A stretch of 64,000 nt of DNA from Psychrobacter glacincola (GCF_904846075.1 NZ_CAJGZH010000002.1:496001-560000); one strand, 5' to 3'; positions 26,762 to 36,763 are shown, counted from the first letter of the stretch. Numbers and translations: made by a program. The notes: generated by a model not told the origin, from the letters alone.

Positions 26762-27991
26762 TTAGTTCACTATCCCTGTCGTAAAGGTAAAGCTCTCACG
26801 CTCGATAGTATTATGATCCACTAAAATATCAAAGCTGACACGGTAGTCACTGTTGCCATGTAAACCACAGTTTTTGTCTTTTTTACTGGCAATCTGGCAG
26901 CTTTTTAAATTATCAGTGATTGGTAATATAAAAGCTTCGTTTGCTGGCAGCGCATTTGCCGTATTTTTATGGGGATCTTGGCGATAGTCTAGCAGCTCAA
27001 TCGGTACATTGATATTTCGCTGGATATCATGGAATGTCACATTGCTGATATCAATCGTTTGAGCAGATGGCATATTGATATAAATAGGTTGTCCGATAGG
27101 ATCCACTCGCAAGTCACGCCCTGTATGCTTGACAGGATCTGGCGTCTCATTATATAGCGCGGTTACTGTATCCGTTACGCCTTCACATGGATAAGTGAAT
27201 ACGCCTTTAACCGTATTATCTTTAGTCGCTTGGGTCGCTGCTGCATGGTTGACCAATACATAACCTTGGTTATTCGCCGCCTCTTTATTGTATGGCTTAT
27301 AGACAACCACGCCAGCACCCGTCACGCTTGCACTAGGCATCATTAATGAACGCAAATGGTAAGGTGCTGCCAGCAAGGACTTTGCCATCGAGCCTGCCAC
27401 AACATCTGAGCGAATAAGATTGCCTGCTGAACTATAGTAGATAGATTGGGCGATATTCTCAGTCACACCATATCGCACATTTGGATAGTCTGCATTTGAT
27501 AAGCGATCGGTAAAACTGAGCCCACCAAAAAATGGATTATTGCTACTGGTAACGCCCGAAATATCTGCAATCTTATTTTCGTAATGCGCGCTGAATGCGG
27601 TCGGTGAGCTATTAGCAAAGACGTATTTAATATAATTTGCATGTTTAATGGCAACATCATCAAGCGCGGTATCTACAGATAAACCGCTCAGCCCACAGCT
27701 GGTACGTGCCAAACTGAACTTATTGTTGGTAATCAATGCAGCCTTTACCTCATTAGTAGCAGTAGTGCTATCAGGTTGGTCGTCAACATTATCGCTTGAA
27801 TTGTCGCTTGTATTATCATTGGGCTGATCGTTTGGCTCGATAGCAGGTGGGTTCGGACTTGGCGCATTGGTATTAGAGCTGCTATCAGAGCCACCACCGC
27901 CCCCACCACAAGCCGTTATAAATACTGTCAAAAAAAGCACTGCAGCAAGATTTTTCTGTGGCGTACTGATTAATAGCGTACTGAGCGTCAT
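26762..27991 (-). CDS. CAP/SCP-domain lipoprotein
   Basis: The 409-aa product has a lipoprotein signal (lipobox ITAC, Cys28) followed by six glycines and a long linker of Ser, Asn, Asp and Pro (29-80). A CAP/SCP-like domain covers about 85-260, with conserved-looking patterns IKHANYIKY, GVTENIAQS and APYHLRSLMMP. The last 150 residues form a second region with FHDIQRNINVPIELLDYR and two cysteine pairs; I do not recognise it. The protein is probably surface or periplasm exposed. It stands alone, next to a repeat element at 28080. CAP proteins bind varied ligands and an enzymatic role is not implied. Confidence 0.75.
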   Translation of the reverse strand: MTLSTLLISTPQKNLAAVLFLTVFITACGGGGGGSDSSSNTNAPSPNPPAIEPNDQPNDNTSDNSSDNVDDQPDSTTATNEVKAALITNNKFSLARTSCGLSGLSVDTALDDVAIKHANYIKYVFANSSPTAFSAHYENKIADISGVTSSNNPFFGGLSFTDRLSNADYPNVRYGVTENIAQSIYYSSAGNLIRSDVVAGSMAKSLLAAPYHLRSLMMPSASVTGAGVVVYKPYNKEAANNQGYVLVNHAAATQATKDNTVKGVFTYPCEGVTDTVTALYNETPDPVKHTGRDLRVDPIGQPIYINMPSAQTIDISNVTFHDIQRNINVPIELLDYRQDPHKNTANALPANEAFILPITDNLKSCQIASKKDKNCGLHGNSDYRVSFDILVDHNTIERESFTFTTGIVN

Positions 27992-28557
27992 TTTTTATCC
28001 TATAGAATAGTAGCGCGTATATAAGTCAATAAATGCCAGCGTTAAGTATGGGTACATAAGCTAAGTAGACTTAAGCTGCTAGGGCGTGTTGAACATTCGA
28101 CCATGGCACTGACAGGGACTATTTTTCAGGCGATTTGACGTTAAAAATAGTAAGTTTAGTTATTCTAAGCGTCTCTTTTTAACAATGAAGCGGCAAAAAA
28201 GAGTTCTGTCCCCTTCTGTTAATATCGGGGCTGATACTAAAATTGCCCCATACTGCATTGCAATTTTAGATAAGGTGTTAACATTATCGTCGACTTGCGC
28301 CTTGTCTGGAACAATTTTAGCTATCAGCAGTGTCCATTTGTGAATGTTCAACACGCCCTAATATCACAGTATTAAATTTATTTGTAATGGCATTGTAATA
28401 CACTCCATAAATTTTTACTTGGTGTTTGTTGAAGACTGATACGTTCATTATAGACTGTCTTATTTTTAGTCATGACTATGTCCGCTTAGGCTATTTTAAA
28501 GAAGCACGCTCAGCTCAACGTTTATTTTTAAGTGCTTTACTCTTAAGTGACTTGTTC
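27992..28557. other. Intergenic region containing the 281-bp inverted-repeat element
   Basis: Apart from the element at 28080-28360 and a 15-bp tandem repeat at its right end (28526 onward), no gene is supported. Confidence 0.6.
28080..28360. mobile_element. 281-bp element with 19-bp perfect terminal inverted repeats
   Basis: TAGGGCGTGTTGAACATTC (28080-28098) is matched exactly in inverse orientation at 28342-28360. A 64-codon open frame on the minus strand starts inside the right end (MLNIHKWTLL) but has no ribosome site and no recognisable domain. Related end sequences are scattered through the window (9467, 14555, 17734, 50493, 52033). The structure fits a MITE or a cargo-free relic of an IS. 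Confidence 0.7.
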
Positions 28558-28570
28558 TTAAGTGGCTTTC
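28526..28570. repeat. Three 15-bp tandem repeats across the rnhB stop codon
   Basis: Units TTTTAAGTGCTTTAC, TCTTAAGTGACTTGT and TCTTAAGTGGCTTTC at 28526, 28541 and 28556, with a fourth degenerate unit to 28585. The last units encode the C-terminal residues of RnhB. Confidence 0.8.
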
Positions 28571-29412
28571 TCTAATGACTTTCTGACTGGTGCAAAACTA
28601 CGTCTATGCGCAGATAATACGCCGTATTTTTCGATTGCCTCCATGTGCGCGCGTGTTGGATAGCCTTTATGTTTGGCGATACCATATTCTGGATGCTCAG
28701 CATCAAGCACATACATGGCTTTGTCACGGCTGACTTTAGCCAATATACTGGCGGCAGCAATGCTGGTATGACGCGCATCGCCCTTTACCCATGCTTGGCA
28801 ATCGACAATCGATTTTTCTATACCCAGTTCTGCGAGCATTGCCTCATTTAATTCAGGGCAGCGATTACCATCAAACAAAACTTCGACCTGCCTCATGGAG
28901 TTGACAAGAGGATGAGCAATGGCTTTTAACAACACTTCGGTACATAAGCGCATACCGAGCATCGTCGCTTGCAAGATATTGACTTGATCGATGACTGCTG
29001 CTGGGATCTCGGCGACAACATAACCAATAGCATGCTGCTGAACCAACGGATAAAGACGGTCACGCTTCTTTTCACTCAGCTGCTTGGAGTCGGTCAAGAT
29101 AGATAATGGCGTGTCCTTTAATGGCTGCATCTCAATCAATCCTGACCAAGTTTTAGGCAATATCGCAGCAGCCACATTGACGCTACCGAGCAACGGCCCA
29201 CGTCCTGCTTCATCAACGCCTATTTGTAGCGTTGACTGCTGTAAGCCTTGTTCCACCTTGATCGGATACTGAGTAAGTAGCTCATCAATATATACCTGAC
29301 CCGATAAACGAATAGGCTCAACCAGCTGTAGATATTGACCTTTGATATCAATTTGCTCAATACTTACTTCAATCGGGGTGACAGAGTTGTGGGTTTGGTA
29401 CTGGTTACTCAT
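28558..29412 (-). CDS. rnhB: RNase HII
   Basis: RnhB removes ribonucleotides embedded in DNA. The DEDD acid set is visible: GVDEAGRG (Asp67, Glu68), [13 protein letters not shown] near 105-117, VLFDGNRCP near 170 and [14 protein letters not shown] near 213-226. At 284 aa it is longer than E. coli RnhB (198) because of an N-terminal extension of about 60 residues ([19 protein letters not shown] onward). That extension has no recognisable motif and the start could in principle be later, although no closer ATG precedes DEAGRG. It is 74 bp downstream of lpxB. The C terminus is built partly from a 15-bp repeat. Confidence 0.95.
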   Translation of the reverse strand: MSNQYQTHNSVTPIEVSIEQIDIKGQYLQLVEPIRLSGQVYIDELLTQYPIKVEQGLQQSTLQIGVDEAGRGPLLGSVNVAAAILPKTWSGLIEMQPLKDTPLSILTDSKQLSEKKRDRLYPLVQQHAIGYVVAEIPAAVIDQVNILQATMLGMRLCTEVLLKAIAHPLVNSMRQVEVLFDGNRCPELNEAMLAELGIEKSIVDCQAWVKGDARHTSIAAASILAKVSRDKAMYVLDAEHPEYGIAKHKGYPTRAHMEAIEKYGVLSAHRRSFAPVRKSLEKAT

Positions 29413-29485
29413 AGGGGCGCGGTATCTTTGTTATTAGGTATCTTTGTAATTAATAGAAGAAGAAATGATCGCAATCAATAATGGC

Positions 29486-30793
29486 TTAAATCCGATGTTT
29501 CTCTTGGATAAACCATTGCTCAATCACACTATTAGCAGGATCATGATTACTCTGCTGTTGTAATAAGTACTTTGTGGCGACGAGATCTTTTAATTGCTCA
29601 GCATAGGCACGCGGTTGCAATAGCCGCATGACCGTACGACAGATATTGTCACCACTCGCCTGCTCTTGGATCAGCTCAGGAACGATTGCAGTATTAGCCA
29701 AAATATTGGGCAGCGCCACATAAGGCACTTTGACCAAGCGTTTGGCAATCTGATAGGTGAGCTTATTTAATTGATAAACCACCACCATCGGTCGCTCTAA
29801 CAGCATCGCCTCTAGCGTTGCAGTGCCAGATGCTAGCATTACAATATCTGAGGCTGCCATCGCTTGTTGGCTAAAGGCTGGCTGGCTAACATCATAAACC
29901 ACAACGATGGCAGCACGTAGTTGCTCTGAGCGCTGATCAATAACATCTTGGACGATATATTGGTGATTCTGATCGACGGTCGGAATGATAAAGCACAGCT
30001 TGGGGTCAAGCAATATCAGCTTTTGAATACCATCTAACATCAATGGCAAAATAGCCGTGATTTCACCGCGCCGAGAGCCTGGCATCACACAAATAAGCTG
30101 GCTGACATCGTCAAATCGTTCAATAAAAAACTGCTGCAAGCCATCGTTGTGCCAAACCAGCTCACTACGGCGCTGATTGATCGGTGTCTCTAATAATGTT
30201 TGATCGATCGTACGCAACAGCGGATGACCAACACATATTGCTGGATGATTATGACGCTCATAAACGGACAGCTCAAAGGGGAACAAACACAACACAAGGT
30301 CGGTCGCCGCTTTGATATTGTGAATACGTGACTCACGCCATGCCCAAATAGAAGGGCTGACATACTGCACGCAGAATACGCCTTGCGGTTTTAATTTTTT
30401 AGCCACTCTAAGATTAAAATCAGGCGCATCAATGCCGATAAACCAATCAATATCAGCGGCTTTAAATGCACTCAGTAATTCACGGCGAGCTTTAAGCAAG
30501 TCAGGCAATTGCGCCATGACTTCTACCAAACCCATCACCGCCAAACGCTCCAACGGAAAAATGCTTTGCAGCCCTTGCGCTTGCATCTTTGTACCACCGA
30601 CGCCGACCCACACAATATCACCACGTAGATTATTCATCTGCTGCATGAAGTCTGCGCCCAAGCTATCCCCTGACACCTCACCTGCGACGATACCGATGAC
30701 CAATGGCACAGTCTGTAATTCAGCACTTCGAATTTCAGACTGTGTTTGGTCTATAAAGTTATGATATTGATCAGGCGTAGCAGAATCTGTCAT
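29486..30793 (-). CDS. lpxB: LpxB, lipid A disaccharide synthase
   Basis: LpxB condenses UDP-2,3-diacylglucosamine with lipid X to give the lipid A disaccharide core. GEVSGDSLGADFMQQ near 35-48, GIDAPDFNLRVAK near 118-130, CVMPGSRRGEI near 230-240, and SGTATLEAMLLERPMVV near 320-336 are typical. At 435 aa it has a 30-residue N-terminal extension before VPLVIGIVAGE. It is followed by rnhB with 74 bp between. It joins kdsC/kdsD and lptABC as the window's LPS genes. Confidence 0.96.
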   Translation of the reverse strand: MTDSATPDQYHNFIDQTQSEIRSAELQTVPLVIGIVAGEVSGDSLGADFMQQMNNLRGDIVWVGVGGTKMQAQGLQSIFPLERLAVMGLVEVMAQLPDLLKARRELLSAFKAADIDWFIGIDAPDFNLRVAKKLKPQGVFCVQYVSPSIWAWRESRIHNIKAATDLVLCLFPFELSVYERHNHPAICVGHPLLRTIDQTLLETPINQRRSELVWHNDGLQQFFIERFDDVSQLICVMPGSRRGEITAILPLMLDGIQKLILLDPKLCFIIPTVDQNHQYIVQDVIDQRSEQLRAAIVVVYDVSQPAFSQQAMAASDIVMLASGTATLEAMLLERPMVVVYQLNKLTYQIAKRLVKVPYVALPNILANTAIVPELIQEQASGDNICRTVMRLLQPRAYAEQLKDLVATKYLLQQQSNHDPANSVIEQWFIQEKHRI

Positions 30794-31205
30794 GACAAGC
30801 TCTCGATATTAAAAAATACAATAAATGAATGATTATTATAAAATACGACGCATAAAATCTGCGCGAAAGCTCTGTGATACCTAAGCATTCGCCATACTCA
30901 CTATTTTATCGTCATACCTTTTATATTGTCATCATACGTGACGATGATACAAATAGCTAAATTAGCTGATAAAAGCTAGAAATGACTACTTAACGGGTTA
31001 ATTCGTTTTTCTACACGGACAGATAAATTGAGTAACAATCTTGCTTGTTGAAGCGCTCATCTACGATTGGCGCTGAACAAGTATAACTAAGTTTTGGTTT
31101 CCTCATTCCAGTTATCAGTCAATTAACTGCGCGACTGCCCTTGTCAACCAACACTTTTGTCCGCATAATGAAACTCCCTATAAATCAGCTAGACGATATA
31201 TAACC
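30794..31205. other. Divergent intergenic region between lpxB and aroG
   Basis: AT-rich, presumably promoter-bearing. I looked for a Phe/Tyr/Trp leader peptide and attenuator before aroG and see none. Confidence 0.5.
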
Positions 31206-32288
31206 ATGACAACATCAGTTACCCATAATGCAGATATTGACGACGTGAATATTGAAAAGTTCATTCCTTTGATCACTCCCGCTGAGCTAAAAACTGAGCT
31301 ACCTTTATCAGATGCAGCCTATAAAACCGTATTAAACGGTCGTAATACCATCCAAAACATCTTGGACGGTAAAGACAAGCGCCTCTTTGTGGTTATCGGC
31401 CCCTGCTCTATTCATGATATCAAAGCCGCTCACGAATATGCCGATCGTTTGGCCGTATTAGCAAAAGAAATCGAAGATAGCGTGTTCGTTGTGATGCGCG
31501 TATATTTTGAAAAGCCGCGCACAACCGTTGGCTGGAAAGGCATGATTAATGACCCTGATATGAATGACAGCTTCGATATCGAAAAAGGTCTGCGTACTGC
31601 CCGTAAGCTACTGCTCGATTTGAATGAAAAAGGTCTGCCTTGCGCCACCGAAGCACTAGACCCGAATACCCCTCAGTACATGCAGGATTTGATCAGCTGG
31701 TCAGCGATTGGCGCACGTACCACTGAGAGCCAAACGCATCGTGAAATGAGTTCAGGCTTATCGTGCCCAGTAGGCTTCAAGAATGGAACAGACGGCGGCA
31801 TGACAGTCGCTGTTAACGCAATGCAAGCCGTCAAAGAAGGTCATAGCTTCTTAGGTCTGTCAGCAGATGGTAAAGTCTCCATCATCAAGTCTAAAGGCAA
31901 CCCTTACGCGCACGTGGTACTTCGCGGTGGTAACGGCAAGCCCAACTATGACGAGACTGCGGTTGCACAAGTGGAAAACGAGCTGGCAAAAGGCAAAACC
32001 AATAGTAAGATTATGATTGACTCAAGCCATGCCAACTCAGGTAAAGACCCATATCTACAGCCGATGGTTATCCAAAACGTTGCGGAACAAATTCAAAACG
32101 GCAATAAATCTATCATCGGCATGATGATTGAGAGTCATCTAAAGGGCGGCAATCAAAAACTGACCGCTGACTTAAGTCAGCTCGAATATGGTAAGTCTAT
32201 CACTGACGGTTGCTTAGATTGGGAGAGTACGGTCACTGCCCTATATAATCTACGTGATATGGTTAAAGACGTTTTGCCTAACCGTTAA
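31206..32288 (+). CDS. aroG: DAHP synthase, class I (AroG-type)
   Basis: This enzyme condenses phosphoenolpyruvate with erythrose 4-phosphate, the entry to aromatic amino acids. The 360-aa protein shows LFVVIGPCSIHD near 59-70, RVYFEKPRTTVGWKG near 99-113, SWSAIGARTTESQTHREMSS near 173-192 and IDSSHANSGKD near 272-282. It belongs to the AroFGH family; whether feedback is by Phe, Tyr or Trp cannot be read off with confidence. It is monocistronic with a strong terminator. Confidence 0.95.
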   Translation: MTTSVTHNADIDDVNIEKFIPLITPAELKTELPLSDAAYKTVLNGRNTIQNILDGKDKRLFVVIGPCSIHDIKAAHEYADRLAVLAKEIEDSVFVVMRVYFEKPRTTVGWKGMINDPDMNDSFDIEKGLRTARKLLLDLNEKGLPCATEALDPNTPQYMQDLISWSAIGARTTESQTHREMSSGLSCPVGFKNGTDGGMTVAVNAMQAVKEGHSFLGLSADGKVSIIKSKGNPYAHVVLRGGNGKPNYDETAVAQVENELAKGKTNSKIMIDSSHANSGKDPYLQPMVIQNVAEQIQNGNKSIIGMMIESHLKGGNQKLTADLSQLEYGKSITDGCLDWESTVTALYNLRDMVKDVLPNR

Positions 32289-32343
32289 TATTGACAGCCC
32301 CTCATCACGATAGAGATCACTCTATCTTGATAAGTTGCTCAGC

Positions 32344-32383
32344 AAAAAGCCCGTCTGACATGATATGTCAGACGGGCTTTTTT
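32344..32383. terminator. Strong bidirectional terminator between aroG and pepN
   Basis: A5, then GCCCGTCTGACAT, loop GAT, the exact complement ATGTCAGACGGGC and T6. Confidence 0.92.
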
Positions 32384-32447
32384 GTACGCTTTAACTTATT
32401 AGATTATCACGTTTAACTTTTCAACGTAACTGATAAAATATTACGCT

Positions 32448-35090
32448 TTATACATTTGCCGCACCTAAAACACTGTTTAGACTTTCAAGTACATGCTTAG
32501 AAGAGGCCTGCTTTTGCAACTCAATCAACCGCTCATGCGCCATTTGACGACGTGGCTCAGCCAAGGTATTCCAACGCGCTAGCACTTGCAATAAGCGCGA
32601 CGCCAAAACAGGATTGGCATCATCCAACTTTTTAATCACACCAATATAAAGCTCTAACCCTTCTGCCATCCATAAAGCCGTTGGCTGCGAGGTGAAGGCG
32701 CTGACCACTGAGCGTACACGATTGGGCGTATTCCAATCAAAATCTGCGTGAGCAATCAAGGATTGGATAGTATCAGCGGTCACAGTATCAGCAGACGCTT
32801 GCACACTAAACCATAAATCGATGACCAAATCATTATTTTGGAAGCGATTATAAAAGTCTGCTAAATACTTATCAGCATTTAGCAGTTGATGATTGACCAT
32901 CGCTTTCAACGCACCGAAACGCTCCGTCATACAGCTTGCATCATCATACTGCTGCTGCGCCCATTCATCTGCGCCATCGACATTTGCGGTCAGCGCCATA
33001 TCGAGCACCACATTACGCAAGGCACGGGTGCCACGAGCCTCGGCACTATCTTCATAAGACTGCATAGGTAGCTGCTCATAAAGCTCAGCACATTGATCTT
33101 TTAGCGCCTCTGCAAGCGGCTGATACAAGTCGTCGCGCTGCGCTTTCACCAATGCTGGATCGTAATCTTTATGAATAGCAGACGCCAGCTCTTGCGCTGA
33201 TGGAATATCAAGCAAGCGGGCAGCCAACATCGCATCCTCAGCCGCGAGCACAGGCAATGTCTGCGCTAGTGCTTGCAGATAGATATCAGGACTGCTCTTC
33301 TCGCCTTGACCTTGCAGCAAGATACGATTGACCAGCATCTGCGTCACTTGCCAGCGGTTAAAACCATTAGTTTCATGTTTGAGCAAAAATGCCAAATCTG
33401 CATCTTGATAATCATAATTGAGCTGTACTGGCGCACTAAAATCACGTAGCAAGGATACTACAGGCTCACGCGCTATATGTTCGAAGGTAAAGGTTTGCGT
33501 GGCTTGATCGAGTAGCAGCATACGCTCAGCCACAATGTCACCACTGTCTTTATCAAATAGCGCAGTCGCGACCGGAATAGGCAAAGGTTTTGGCGCAGCA
33601 AAGCCACTGACATGACGGGTTTGCTGACTTAACGTAATCGTCAGTGTCTGCGCTGCATGGTCATAATGTTGATGACCAGACACCATTGGTGTGCCCGGCT
33701 GACGATACCAGTCGATAAAGCTTTCAATCTTACTATCAGTGATGCTAAGCGCTGACAAAAAGTCCTCAACCGTCACCGCTTGCCCATCATAACGACGGAA
33801 ATACTCATCCGTGCCTTTACGAAAATTCTCGGCTCCTAACGTATTGGCAATCATGCGCACGATTTCAGCGCCTTTCTCATAAACAGTCGTCGTATAAAAA
33901 TTATTAATCTCGACAAAACTCTCAGGGCGTACCGGGTGTGCCAGTGGTCCTGCATCCTCCGCAAACTGATGAGCACGCAAGGTCGCCACATCGTCGATAC
34001 GCTGTACGGCACTCGACTGCTGATCCGCTGAGAAGGATTGATCGCGGTAAACAGTAAAGCCTTCTTTTAAGCACAGCTGGAACCAATCACGGCAAGTGAT
34101 GCGATTGCCTGTCCAGTTATGAAAATACTCATGGGCAATGATGGCTTTCACACTAAAGCTACGCGAGTCCGTTGTGGTCTCAGGACTGGATAACACACAA
34201 GCGGTGTTAAAGATATTTAGACCTTTGTTTTCCATCGCGCCCATATTAAATTGACTCACGGCAACAATCATATAGCGATCTAAATCGTAGGCGCGACCAT
34301 AATTGACCTCATCCCATTTCATCGAATCCTTCAACGCTTGCATACCGACATCACATTTATCAATGTCAGCAGACTTTGCGTATATTTCCAGCAACACCTC
34401 ACGACCTTCGCTAGTGGTATAAGAATCCGTTAATACGTCTAAATCAGCGACAACGCAGGCAAATAGATAGCTTGGCTTATTGGTTGGATCATGCCATATC
34501 GCATAATGACGATCTGGGGCATCTGCCACCTCGCCCGCTTCGACCAAGTTACCATTGGCCAATAGTGTTGGATAACGCTTATCCGCCTCAAGACGCGTGG
34601 TAAATATCGCCAATACATCGGGGCGGTCTGGATAAAAGGTGATCTTACGAAAACCTTCAGGCTCGCACTGAGTGACAAACATCGTCTCATCACCACTGCC
34701 CGCCATATAGAACCCTTCAAGTGCGGTATTAGTCTGCGGACAGATGCGTACTTGAATCTCTAAAACAACCTCATCAGGTGCATTAGCAATCGTCAACGTG
34801 CCTGCTTGTTGTTGATAATCCTCAGCCGTCAATGGCTTACCATTCATCGTAATGGCGATCAGTTCCAACTCCTCACCGAACAATACGAGATCTCCTGCTG
34901 TTTGACGTACCATCTTCAGAGTGCTGTCTACCTGTGCATGATTTTCGAACAGTTTAATATCTAAATCAACCGTTTCCACATCAAAGCTAGGTTTCTGGTA
35001 ATCTTTTAAATTAATTTTACTTGGTGCATGCGGTGGCACATCTGGCATATCAGGATTAATGATTTGAGCATCAGTTTCAGCAATAGACAT
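32448..35090 (-). CDS. pepN: PepN, aminopeptidase N (M1)
   Basis: PepN is the main broad-specificity zinc aminopeptidase of the cytosol. I start it at the ATG at 35090 (880 aa, MSIAETDAQI), which has AGGAA at a good distance; the longer ATG at 35168 adds 26 residues with no ribosome site. The GAMEN exopeptidase motif (284-288) and zinc motif HEYFHNW (320-326), with the second Glu in LKEGFTVYRD, are intact. The C-terminal helical DUF3458-type domains run to the end. Length is close to E. coli PepN (870). It is convergent with aroG. Confidence 0.97.
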   Translation of the reverse strand: MSIAETDAQIINPDMPDVPPHAPSKINLKDYQKPSFDVETVDLDIKLFENHAQVDSTLKMVRQTAGDLVLFGEELELIAITMNGKPLTAEDYQQQAGTLTIANAPDEVVLEIQVRICPQTNTALEGFYMAGSGDETMFVTQCEPEGFRKITFYPDRPDVLAIFTTRLEADKRYPTLLANGNLVEAGEVADAPDRHYAIWHDPTNKPSYLFACVVADLDVLTDSYTTSEGREVLLEIYAKSADIDKCDVGMQALKDSMKWDEVNYGRAYDLDRYMIVAVSQFNMGAMENKGLNIFNTACVLSSPETTTDSRSFSVKAIIAHEYFHNWTGNRITCRDWFQLCLKEGFTVYRDQSFSADQQSSAVQRIDDVATLRAHQFAEDAGPLAHPVRPESFVEINNFYTTTVYEKGAEIVRMIANTLGAENFRKGTDEYFRRYDGQAVTVEDFLSALSITDSKIESFIDWYRQPGTPMVSGHQHYDHAAQTLTITLSQQTRHVSGFAAPKPLPIPVATALFDKDSGDIVAERMLLLDQATQTFTFEHIAREPVVSLLRDFSAPVQLNYDYQDADLAFLLKHETNGFNRWQVTQMLVNRILLQGQGEKSSPDIYLQALAQTLPVLAAEDAMLAARLLDIPSAQELASAIHKDYDPALVKAQRDDLYQPLAEALKDQCAELYEQLPMQSYEDSAEARGTRALRNVVLDMALTANVDGADEWAQQQYDDASCMTERFGALKAMVNHQLLNADKYLADFYNRFQNNDLVIDLWFSVQASADTVTADTIQSLIAHADFDWNTPNRVRSVVSAFTSQPTALWMAEGLELYIGVIKKLDDANPVLASRLLQVLARWNTLAEPRRQMAHERLIELQKQASSKHVLESLNSVLGAANV

Positions 35091-35443
35091 GGGTATTCCT
35101 ATTATTATTTGTGGCAAAAAATATATACGGTAAAAAGCGGGATAATTTAGGTTAAGGCAAGTCATCAATTAGCATAATTTTATGACCATTAACATGATAA
35201 TGGTATCTTGCTACATTGACCTAAACTGCCAAATTTCAAGAGCAGGTCCCAATTTTATTATGTCCATCGTCCATGACACTTATCAAAATGCGATGGCAAT
35301 GAGAGAGTCGATATATCAAAAGAATGAGAGAGTCGACATATTAAAAGAGCAGCATAATCAGCATCAATCACCCATTGGATAATCGCGATTAAAATGATTT
35401 AATAGGGTCACTGATGACCAACACTCGATAAACGGCCTATTAT
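35091..35443. other. Intergenic region with a 25-bp tandem duplication
   Basis: It contains the pepN upstream region and a repeat at 35299-35348. A 66-codon open frame crosses the repeat but has no ribosome site, so I do not call it. Confidence 0.5.
35299..35348. repeat. 25-bp tandem duplication
   Basis: Two copies of a unit starting ATGAGAGAGTCGA at 35299-35323 and 35324-35348, differing at two positions. Confidence 0.85.
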
Positions 35444-36039
35444 ATGATAAAGCAAACTGCCAGTCGCTCAGACATTACGTTACCATTATTGATAGATTAC
35501 GTTGAGGCTCTTTTGCCCTCACTAACCATACAAGCGAACGCATCCACAACCATTGAATCTACTGATAATGACACTGAGTTGCTGTGGGTCGTCCCAGACC
35601 AAAATGCGCGGTTAGCATTAAAGACACTGCTAAAAATACCCGCTCACCACAAATATCGACACTATTAGAGCTCAATCAACGACAATTGCCTGAACGTTAT
35701 GAGCTCGCCTGTTTTTGGTTGCCCACACTCTCACCAGAGTTGCTGCAGCAGTATATTCCGCTGCTCATGCGCTATCGAGATCTTTATGCGGCACACCTGC
35801 TCATAGCCCTTGATGGCACCCTAGATTTAAAAGCTTATGGCTTTACCCCATTTGATATCTTGCATGAGCCATCTTTAGAGATGAATACTACTGAGCAAAC
35901 AGAGCAGCCTTTATCTGTAAAGTCATCAGCGTCCGCCAGACTTTGGCAGTTCAATTTATATGATTATAAACAGTTGCCAAATTGGTTAAATGCGGATTAT
36001 TGGGCCAATCCTGAAAATTGGGGCAAGCACCGCTGGTAG
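35444..36039 (+). pseudogene. DUF6231-like gene interrupted by a frameshift
   Basis: The gene starts at ATG 35444 and reads MIKQTASRSDI through ELLWVVPDQNARLALKTLL, then hits a stop at 35668. The homologous reading continues one frame back, with ELACFWLPTLSPELLQQY and the ending NWLNADYWANPENWGKHRW, a C terminus typical of the DUF6231 family. Adding one A to the A5 run at 35632-35636 would join the two parts into about 199 residues. It is either a real one-base deletion or a sequencing error in a homopolymer. No slippery heptamer for programmed frameshifting is visible. Function of DUF6231 is unknown; the family has a methyltransferase-like look that I cannot confirm here. Confidence 0.75.
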
Positions 36040-36194
36040 TGGATCTCATATCTATCTGTAAATTCTAGCATTATTTACAGTAATACTACTTACATAAAGT
36101 AACATTTAGTATATGATAGATAGCAATTGCCTAAGTTTTATCGTAAGCAGTTCAAAAAAACAATTTTAATTAATTAAAATTTTAGGAGCTCATT

Positions 36195-36713
36195 ATGTCA
36201 ACCAGTTTTTCTAAGATCGCAGCCCTCGCTGTATTATCAAGCGCTGTGGCACTAACCACAGGTTGTGCGACCAAACGTGCTACCTCTGAAGTCGTGGTTG
36301 CCCCACTAGGTATCCCAGGTGGTCAAGTTGGATACACTGGCGCAGTCATCGTAGATAACTCAAGCGCGGTTATTATGGGCGCTGAAAACCTACAGGCGGT
36401 TGTTTACTTTGCTTTTGATAGCAGCGAAATTACTTCACAAGCAGCGAGCATTCTTAATCAACATGCCAGCTTGCTAAACTCAAATCCAGCAGCCAGCGTT
36501 GTTATCGCAGGTAATACTGATGATCGCGGTAGCCGTGAATACAACATGGCACTAGGTGAGCGCCGTGCTGCAGCAGCACGTGATTACCTTGCTACTCAAG
36601 GCGTCGCAGTAAACAATATCCGCGTCATCAGCTATGGTGAAGAGCGCCCTGCTGCCGCTGGTAATACTGAAGAAGCTTATGCACTAAATCGCCGTGCTGA
36701 ATTGTCTTACTAA
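36195..36713 (+). CDS. Pal-like OmpA-domain lipoprotein
   Basis: The 172-aa protein has a lipoprotein signal with lipobox LTTGC (Cys24) and an OmpA C-like domain (about 66-172): VVYFAFDSSEI, then GNTDDRGSREYNMALGERRA and SYGEERPA. It should be anchored in the outer membrane and bind peptidoglycan through the Asp/Arg of the DDRGSREYN loop. Pal of the Tol system looks alike, but no tol genes adjoin, so this may be a Pal paralogue. AGGAG lies 8 bases before the ATG. The residues 25-60 linker is short. Confidence 0.88.
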   Translation: MSTSFSKIAALAVLSSAVALTTGCATKRATSEVVVAPLGIPGGQVGYTGAVIVDNSSAVIMGAENLQAVVYFAFDSSEITSQAASILNQHASLLNSNPAASVVIAGNTDDRGSREYNMALGERRAAAARDYLATQGVAVNNIRVISYGEERPAAAGNTEEAYALNRRAELSY

Positions 36714-36763
36714 CACCAGTAAAACCAATCACAGTCGATAAAGCTCAATATATTTTATAATTG

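Noticed and set aside
28160..28354. 64-codon frame within the 281-bp repeat element
   Set aside because: Its start lies inside the terminal inverted repeat and there is no ribosome site; probably a non-coding element core.
35182..35382. 66-codon plus-strand open frame before the DUF6231-like gene
   Set aside because: No ribosome site, partly built from a tandem duplication, no recognisable similarity.
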